Positions 42,276-47,570 of a stretch of DNA of 47,570 nt are shown here, in pieces (position 1 is the stretch's first letter; each line of letters opens with the position of its first letter). This DNA is from an uncultured Bacilli bacterium. Its GTDB lineage: Bacteria; Bacillota_I; Bacilli_A; RF39; UBA660. The translations under genes were made by a program, and so were the position numbers. The DNA lies in NCBI GenBank assembly GCA_947588975.1, contig CANQAF010000001.1, forward strand, positions 1-47,570. Direction: 5' to 3'. The notes beneath the pieces are model-generated. The model worked only from the letters and a program-made list of their open reading frames with translations, did no database searches and was not told the origin of the DNA.

Positions 42276-43540
42276 TCATATTCACCTTCCAAACAACTAA
42301 TCAAAACATATGCCACTAGAATACTCACAGAAGGTGCAGTTATAATATGCCCAGAGAATAAGGCCAACAATAAAATCAATATCACACTAGTAATATGTGG
42401 TATAGAGGTATTTTTTAAAAGAGATTTTACTACCTTTATCAAAATCCAAAGGAAGGGAATAAAGTAAATAATACTACCTACAATACCATGTCTAAAGAAA
42501 ATATCATAATAATCCATTTCCACCATTTTTGTATTAACTTGATCAGTAGCATAATTTTCAATATAACCAATACCCAATAACTTTTCACTTAAGCTTGCAT
42601 TGATATAATTTTGTTCCGTAGTTTTCATAAAACGAATACGTTCACTAAATATAAAATGATCAATATGATCTAGCGTAAATAAATCTGCCATAGAATCAAT
42701 TTTTAAAAAATCTAAATGAATTTGAATGTTTTTATAAAATGAAGTTTTTGGTAACACCAATAATAAAGATAAAACTCCTAATATAATTAAAATTCCAAAC
42801 CTAGAAAGTTGCTTCCATTTTTTCTTTTGAAATAGTTGTATGATATAAGCTATAGAAAAAATAGCAAATGTAATTCCCATGCTTAGTATTGGTACCTTAG
42901 TTCCAATTGCAAAATAGACACTCATGATAATCACTATAGATAGGATGCTCCACCATTTTTTTTGTGCTAAAAGATAATAAAACAAAAATGGAAATAGTAT
43001 TGATAAAATTCCACCAATTTCGTTAGATGAATAGAACCACCCTATCGTCCCAACCTTGCTATAAGCATAACTATCAAATCCTGTATGCGTTAAAATAGGA
43101 ATGAATATACATGTAATATAAGTAACTAAAATAATATATAAATAATTTTGATTCACTTTTAATCTTTTTTCTAAATAGAGATTATATAATGTCAATAAGA
43201 CAATTGGAAAAAAGAAAGTTCTTAACATACTTTGACACTCATATAAAAATACCTCTGGCCCTTTAGTTAATATTATCAAAATCACATACATCATCATGTA
43301 AACTAAAATAGAAAGAATTATCAATGATATTTTCCTTTTATACCGACATTTACTAATAAAAAATAAATCATAAATTAAAATTCCTAAAAATAAAATTTTC
43401 AAAAACATAATTAATGTCAATTGAACATGTAATAGATGTATAGAAAGCGATGTCACACAATCAAAGACAGGTCCTAAAATTAACATCCAAAATATAATAG
43501 TTGTAATATGTGTTTTAATCCACTCATTTACCTTTCGCAT
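42272..43540 (-). CDS. O-antigen ligase/polymerase-like membrane protein (Wzy/WaaL superfamily)
   Basis: 422 residues with about ten to twelve membrane helices. A long periplasm-side loop (about 265-335, LPKTSFYKNIQIHLDFLKI through the NYATDQVNTKMVEMDYYD area) sits before the last helices. GWFYSSNEIGGILSILFPF resembles the conserved block of the O-antigen ligase family (Wzy_C). The family either polymerises or ligates lipid-linked repeats. Assignment between these is open. It is followed by GT2 with a 4-nt overlap. Confidence 0.78.
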   Translation of the reverse strand: MRKVNEWIKTHITTIIFWMLILGPVFDCVTSLSIHLLHVQLTLIMFLKILFLGILIYDLFFISKCRYKRKISLIILSILVYMMMYVILIILTKGPEVFLYECQSMLRTFFFPIVLLTLYNLYLEKRLKVNQNYLYIILVTYITCIFIPILTHTGFDSYAYSKVGTIGWFYSSNEIGGILSILFPFLFYYLLAQKKWWSILSIVIIMSVYFAIGTKVPILSMGITFAIFSIAYIIQLFQKKKWKQLSRFGILIILGVLSLLLVLPKTSFYKNIQIHLDFLKIDSMADLFTLDHIDHFIFSERIRFMKTTEQNYINASLSEKLLGIGYIENYATDQVNTKMVEMDYYDIFFRHGIVGSIIYFIPFLWILIKVVKSLLKNTSIPHITSVILILLLALFSGHIITAPSVSILVAYVLISCLEGEYE

Positions 43541-43601
43541 GCAATCATTCCATTCTATTTCGTTCTATTTTATTATAACAAAATATTCCTATAAATGCTA
43601 G

Positions 43602-43627
43602 AAAGAAGTATCTCATGATACTTCTTT
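43602..43627 (-). terminator. Hairpin after the GT39-like gene
   Basis: 11-bp stem AAAGAAGTATC/GATACTTCTTT with a TCAT loop. The T tract is weak on the minus strand, so read-through into the locus is possible. Confidence 0.5.
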
Positions 43628-43703
43628 TATATTATTAACATATTAATTTTGAAAGAAAAGTGTAATCTATAGTACTTTTTTAGTTATAAAATGTAAATTT
43701 AAT

Positions 43704-45188
43704 TTACAAATTTTTTCGTTGATAAAGAATATAAGTAACTATTTTTGTCTGATACCTCTGCGTATATTGATCCACTCGTTCATAATGTTCTTCAATCACC
43801 TTTTTATTTTTTAATGATAATGTATTTTTGATAATCACAAAATCTGGTAATTCTTCTATAATATACTCTTTTTGTGTATCCATCATTTCCGGATAATTTT
43901 CATATGAAATATTATTTTTCATAAAATAATAATATTTTGGAATAATACCAGAAACAGTATAAAAGCCACCATCCAAAAATCCAAAATTCAATAAAGAAGC
44001 ATTTGGCTTTTGATTAATAACTTCCGAAAAACGATATTGTGCATAATTTGTTTTACTTAATCCTATCATATTTGTATTTGAAGAAAAATGATAAATTAAA
44101 ATCAGCCCCAATATCACACTCAACATATTCGGAATATGAAATTGATTAGGTAAATAAGAACATATTGCAATAAACCCTATTAAAATAAAAGGCGATAATA
44201 TAAAAGGGTAATAATGATAACTTGTACCACCAATATAAATAAAAATACCTGTAGTCATAAGACATATCAATAATATAATATTTGCGCCTTTCTTTCCCCA
44301 AAAATCTTTATTAATAAATAATACTAAAAAACCAATTATAATTCCTAAAAAATATTGAAGATTTCCAAATAAAGTATGGATTAGAAGTTGGAAAGTGTGG
44401 ATAATTTTATTGAAGATAGAAATACTTTCAGGATATATTTGTATATTAATAAGAAAATATACATTCCATAGATCATCGAGTGCATGGTGATAGCCAAAGT
44501 AGATAAGCCAAGGGATAGTTGCACATAGCATCCCTAATAAATAAACAAAACAATTTATAAATGCTTCTTTATATTGCTTATTATAAATCAATATGCAAAA
44601 TACCGAAAACATCCAACCAAACCACAATCCAAGTAATGTATATTTTAGCCATAAAACACAGCCTGCTATAACACCTACTCCAAAAACAATTTTTCTTGCA
44701 ATCAAAATTTCTTCTTGTTTGAGATACCCAACTAATTGGTATAATGAAAACATAAAAAATGGCAATGTAAATTCTTCCACACTTCCACCATGACTAAACG
44801 ACTTTAATGTTAAAATACTGAAAGTAAATAATGGTAATATCATATAAGTCTTTTTTTCATTTAAAAATAATCGTAACATCTTATATGCATAATATAAAAA
44901 TATTGAAAATGATATGATCTCTAAAATAAAAACGCCAAAAAATCCCCTATGGTCAAGCAAATATCCTATTCCATAAATTAAATATAATAATGGTCCTTTT
45001 TGTTCAAACAATTGTTGATATGGAATAACTCCATTCATCATTCCTTTACCCACAGTAAAAAAGGCATTAGCATCTACCCAATCATTCATATAATACAAAA
45101 AGGAATTCTTGCTACATATAGAAAGGAATAAAAACGCAAGCATAAAACAATATAGATAAGATTTTAACCAATTATTTTTTTTCATCAT
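43704..45188 (-). CDS. Membrane glycosyltransferase, family 39/GT-C type
   Basis: 494 residues from the ATG at 45188 (ATG at 45185 possible), after AGAGGC. About ten to eleven membrane helices. The first outer loop has the GT-C acidic motif in NDWVDANAFFTVGKGM, then GVIPYQQLFEQKGPLLYLIYG, matching ArnT/PMT-like enzymes that use polyprenol-phosphate sugars on the outside. The C-terminal ~110 residues are extracellular and soluble. It may decorate the exported polymer, together with the GtrA/GtrB-like pair that makes the lipid-linked sugar. It is the first gene of the locus. Confidence 0.8.
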   Translation of the reverse strand: MMKKNNWLKSYLYCFMLAFLFLSICSKNSFLYYMNDWVDANAFFTVGKGMMNGVIPYQQLFEQKGPLLYLIYGIGYLLDHRGFFGVFILEIISFSIFLYYAYKMLRLFLNEKKTYMILPLFTFSILTLKSFSHGGSVEEFTLPFFMFSLYQLVGYLKQEEILIARKIVFGVGVIAGCVLWLKYTLLGLWFGWMFSVFCILIYNKQYKEAFINCFVYLLGMLCATIPWLIYFGYHHALDDLWNVYFLINIQIYPESISIFNKIIHTFQLLIHTLFGNLQYFLGIIIGFLVLFINKDFWGKKGANIILLICLMTTGIFIYIGGTSYHYYPFILSPFILIGFIAICSYLPNQFHIPNMLSVILGLILIYHFSSNTNMIGLSKTNYAQYRFSEVINQKPNASLLNFGFLDGGFYTVSGIIPKYYYFMKNNISYENYPEMMDTQKEYIIEELPDFVIIKNTLSLKNKKVIEEHYERVDQYTQRYQTKIVTYILYQRKNL

Positions 45189-45297
45189 TTTGCCTCTTTT
45201 TCTTATTCTATCACAATTTCTATTCAATTATTATAAAACTGTGTTATCTTTCCAATCATTTACACGTAGTTTGCAACAAATATCGAATTTTCTATAT

Positions 45298-45326
45298 TTG
45301 TATTATAATCAAACGCTTGCTATAAT
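45298..45326 (+). promoter_or_regulatory. Promoter of the endonuclease gene, with flanking inverted repeat
   Basis: TTGTAT (45298-45303), 17 nt, TATAAT (45321-45326). The arms GTTTGCA (45269-45275) and TGCAAAC (45326-45332) are inverted copies flanking it; the right arm abuts the -10 box. Confidence 0.55.
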
Positions 45327-45349
45327 GCAAACAAAGGTGGTAATCATAT

Positions 45350-46093
45350 ATGAACAAACATTATTTACAATTAACAAATATCTTTACTGATATTAAAAAC
45401 AAAGGTTGGATACAAGTTCCAACACAAAATAAAATTTCACAAGGTGTATTTTTTGAACAATTGATTCAAAAACCAATAGAAAATTTTGAAATTCCAGATT
45501 TTGAAGGAATTGAAATTAAAACACATTTAGAAAAAAGCAAATCTTATATTACACTTTTTAATGCCAGTCCTGAAGGTGATTCCTTTTTTGAAATAGAACG
45601 AATCTGTAATCAATATGGGTATCCTCACTCAATATTTAAACATGTAAAAATTTTACAAGGAGATGTGAAAGCTACTAAAAGAGCCAATATTGGTGTTCAT
45701 TATCAATTTCGGATTACTGTTAACTACAAAAAGAAAAAGATTATTTTATATATTTATGATCGTAATAACAAAGTAGTGGATCAAAAAAGTTTTTGGTCAT
45801 TTTCTTTATTAGAAGAAAAACTGTACCGCAAACTACGTTATCTTGCAGTCATAGACGCTAAAAAGAAAATAATAAATAATCAAACTTACTACCAATATGA
45901 TCATATAACGCTATATCAGTTAAAAAGTTTTGAGCAATTTTTAAAACTGATTGAAGATGGAACAATCATTATTACATTCACAGTTGGTGTATTTTTAAGC
46001 GGAAAAAGAAAGGGGCAAATTCATAATCATGGTACTGCATTTCGGATTTCAAAAGAGCACTTGGAAGATTTATTTAACTCAGTAGAAATATAG
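45350..46093 (+). CDS. MvaI/BcnI-family type II restriction endonuclease
   Basis: 247 residues, full length for the family. The active site PDFEGIEIKTH fits a PD-(D/E)xK centre with Asp50, Glu55 and Lys57. The next stretch (LFNASPEGDSFFEIERI) is the usual family block, and IHNHGTAFRISKEHLEDLF ends the fold. MvaI and BcnI are monomers that cut CCWGG or CCSGG in two nicks, related to the mismatch enzyme MutH. No methyltransferase gene is within the window. It sits between the polysaccharide locus and two tRNA genes. AAGGTGG precedes the ATG. Confidence 0.85.
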   Translation: MNKHYLQLTNIFTDIKNKGWIQVPTQNKISQGVFFEQLIQKPIENFEIPDFEGIEIKTHLEKSKSYITLFNASPEGDSFFEIERICNQYGYPHSIFKHVKILQGDVKATKRANIGVHYQFRITVNYKKKKIILYIYDRNNKVVDQKSFWSFSLLEEKLYRKLRYLAVIDAKKKIINNQTYYQYDHITLYQLKSFEQFLKLIEDGTIIITFTVGVFLSGKRKGQIHNHGTAFRISKEHLEDLFNSVEI

Positions 46094-46114
46094 GGAGCAA
46101 GGGGTTGCCAAACT

Positions 46115-46143
46115 ACAAAAAAAGAACTTAATATCAAGTTCTT
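46115..46143 (-). terminator. Terminator of the tRNA unit
   Basis: 8-bp stem AAGAACTT/AAGTTCTT with a 6-nt loop and seven T on the minus strand, just after tRNA-Pro. Confidence 0.75.
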
Positions 46144-46154
46144 CACTTTCTAAA

Positions 46155-46231
46155 TGGTCGGGAAAACAGGATTTGAACCTGCAACCCCTTGGTCCCAAAC
46201 CAAGTGCTCTACCAAGTTGAGCCATTTCCCG
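46155..46231 (-). tRNA. tRNA-Pro(TGG)
   Basis: 77 nt with the CCA encoded. The acceptor CGGGAAA pairs with TTTCCCG, the discriminator is A, and the anticodon arm is CTTGG-TTTGGGA-CCAAG. The T arm holds GGTTCAAATCC. It follows tRNA-Arg by 6 nt. Confidence 0.97.
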
Positions 46232-46237
46232 ATATTA

Positions 46238-46314
46238 TGGTGCGCTCGAAGGGATTCGAACCCCTGACCTTTTGGTTCGTAGCCAAACACTCTATCCAGC
46301 TGAGCTACGAGCGC
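46238..46314 (-). tRNA. tRNA-Arg(ACG)
   Basis: 77 nt with the CCA encoded. The acceptor GCGCTCG pairs with CGAGCGC, the D arm has AGCTCAGCTGGATAGAGT, the anticodon loop is CTACGAA and the T loop GGTTCGAATCC. The wobble A is expected to be edited to inosine by TadA. Confidence 0.97.
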
Positions 46315-46322
46315 AGGCACAT

Positions 46323-46351
46323 GTATTATCATTTGAGAGTAAGAATCTCAA
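46323..46351 (-). promoter_or_regulatory. Promoter of the tRNA-Arg/tRNA-Pro unit
   Basis: TTGAGA (46346-46351), 17 nt, TAATAC (46323-46328), ending about 8 nt above the tRNA-Arg 5' end. Confidence 0.5.
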
Positions 46352-46479
46352 TTCTCCCTCCAAATACAACTAATATGTTATCATATTTCCTGAACTTTCG
46401 CAACCCTATAATTTAAAATTTTTTCAATTTTCAATCTTTTCTACCAAATTATATGAATTTGCATAGTAAATTATTAACA

Positions 46480-47268
46480 CTATCTATAATTAACATATTC
46501 TAGATACTTTGCACTTTCATTTAGATCTAACTTTTCATCTTCCTCTAACTCATTATAATACCAATTGCCACCATCTACATATTGTATTTTGCCTTCTTCC
46601 TCCTGACCATAACAGTTAAATGATAATTGTGTATGTAATGGTTCTTCAGAATATAAAAAATCAATAATAGCTTGGTACCCTTCACCCTCATTTATTCCTA
46701 AATAATTTATATATTTTTCACTTGCAATTGGTGAGAATTGCCCGGGCATAACTACTTGATAATATAAATTCATTCCTGTTCCTTCGCCCATATAATTGTC
46801 AACTTCATTAATCCATTTTTCACTTAAACATCTATTATAAATTGTATTAATGACAGCATATGCATCAATATAACATGTTCCTTCACCCTTTGCTTCTGCA
46901 ATCGTGCATGCAGTCACTACTTCAAACTGTTCATATGTTAATCCATACTTTTCCAATATAATATTTAATTTCTCATCATTACTGATTTCTTTGCTATAAT
47001 CATGTTCAAGTAAACTTGCTATAATATGCATAAGACGATTTGAGATTTTTTCTTGTAATTTTATATCCCCTAATGAATACTGTAACGTGCCAAAATCTAG
47101 TCTATCCATTAACTTATGAACGGCATTATTAGTTACCATACCTATGTCAACCTTATCATCCAAATGATTTTTACTCATCAACACGAGCAAAATAATTGAA
47201 ATATAACATGTCAATTTTAATTTTAATGATTTCATATTCATCTCTATAGTAAAATTCTTTTTATTCAT
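46480..47268 (-). CDS. SleB-like (Hydrolase_2) cell-wall hydrolase
   Basis: 263 residues from the ATG at 47268, best spaced behind GAAAGAAG; other in-frame ATG codons make the start uncertain. One N-terminal hydrophobic helix (about 15-32) could be a signal anchor. After a helical linker the Hydrolase_2 domain begins near residue 110: VVTACTIAEAKGEG (catalytic Glu region), YAVINTIYNRCLS and VVMPGQFSPIAS. SleB is a lytic transglycosylase for spore cortex, and similar proteins act on the vegetative wall. There is no peptidoglycan-binding domain. The C-terminal tail is unusually acidic. Confidence 0.75.
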   Translation of the reverse strand: MNKKNFTIEMNMKSLKLKLTCYISIILLVLMSKNHLDDKVDIGMVTNNAVHKLMDRLDFGTLQYSLGDIKLQEKISNRLMHIIASLLEHDYSKEISNDEKLNIILEKYGLTYEQFEVVTACTIAEAKGEGTCYIDAYAVINTIYNRCLSEKWINEVDNYMGEGTGMNLYYQVVMPGQFSPIASEKYINYLGINEGEGYQAIIDFLYSEEPLHTQLSFNCYGQEEEGKIQYVDGGNWYYNELEEDEKLDLNESAKYLEYVNYR

Positions 47269-47570
47269 ATACATTCTTCTTTCTATCAATATACTCATAT
47301 CATTTAGATCACATAAAAAAATAGTATTACTACTATATTAAAATATTTGACACACATAAAATTAGCAGACTCTATCAATTTCAAAATATTTGACAACATA
47401 GTCTTTAAACATATCGACTAATTTATGGTATTTTGCACAACAGTAACAAAGTTACCATAATTATTTTCTTTAGTCAATACTTATGAGCATAAAGATGTAG
47501 TAAACTAGATGTGGGAAAATGTAAAATTATATAAAAAAAGAGAAAACACTCAAAAATTTAAAACTGTTAT
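47269..47570. other. AT-rich region without a clear gene at the right edge
   Basis: No supported coding region. It holds two copies of AAAATATTTGACA (near 47340 and 47387). It also has nested inverted repeats, TTATGGTA/TACCATAA (47423-47430 and 47453-47460) around GTAAC/GTTAC (47443-47455). A plus-strand promoter candidate, TTGCAC-17-CATAAT (47433-47461), faces the right edge. A frame beginning at 47510 runs off the edge without a ribosome-binding site. Confidence 0.4.

Noticed and set aside
43602..43627. Strong terminator separating the GT39-like gene from the rest of the locus
   Set aside because: The T tract on the minus strand is interrupted, so it was kept only as a weak hairpin.
46150..46332. 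Open frame across both tRNA genes
   Set aside because: It is fully explained by the two tRNA sequences, and has no ribosome-binding site.
47510..47570. Start of a protein (MWENVKLYKKRE) running off the right edge
   Set aside because: There is no ribosome-binding site and only 20 codons are visible; it cannot be supported from this window.

Overview
The window is AT-rich DNA (roughly 30% GC by eye) from a low-GC, endospore-forming Bacillota. Evidence for this: a gerA-gerC-gerB germinant receptor operon, a dacB-spmA-spmB spore-cortex operon, a SleB-like wall hydrolase, lipoproteins with lipobox cysteines, and ribosome-binding sites of the AGGAGGTGAT type. TGA is used as a stop codon, so this is the standard bacterial code and not a Mycoplasma code. 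I cannot name the species; an uncultured gut Bacilli or Clostridia-like lineage is an inference.

Layout. 1-3009 (minus strand): three surface-protein genes, ending in a thioester-domain adhesin cut by the left edge. 3207-4322: a CapA-type protein. 4392-7950: a copper operon, csoR-copA-copZ, that also carries a TtcA-like tRNA thiolase. 8031-10512: a hypothetical gene, csaA and rlmCD. 10539-14610 (plus strand): a small gene with its own promoter and terminator, then the germinant receptor operon. 14638-17001: a tail-anchored protein, ferredoxin, GNAT acetyltransferase and RluB. 17095-18053: a pilin-like protein behind an unusual leader. 18091-22351: lipoprotein, dacB-spmA-spmB, and small hypothetical genes. 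22427-29441: ligA, a 34-residue repeat protein, a 51-residue membrane protein, pcrA and murF. 29466-30834: a second pilin behind a second copy of the leader. 30854-45188: a 13-gene surface-polysaccharide locus on the minus strand. 45298-47570: a solitary MvaI/BcnI-family endonuclease, tRNA-Pro(TGG), tRNA-Arg(ACG), a SleB-like hydrolase and a noncoding right edge.

How the genes work together. CsoR, CopA and CopZ sense, chaperone and export copper. The polysaccharide locus combines UDP-ManNAc supply (WecB), several glycosyltransferases, a split Alg13/Alg14-type enzyme, a GtrA/GtrB pair, a Wzm/Wzt-like ABC exporter and an O-antigen ligase/polymerase-like membrane protein. DacB, SpmA and SpmB adjust cortex and core dehydration, and the Ger proteins sense germinants.

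The most unusual signal is a ~100-nt promoter-leader present twice (17952-18053 and 30731-30834), each copy in front of a pilin-like gene. Both share a conserved stem, an uninterrupted run of ten G in the transcript and an intrinsic terminator built from that run. I do not recognise it as a described riboswitch class. It is the best candidate here for an undescribed regulatory system, by RNA-controlled termination, by tract-length phase variation, or by both.
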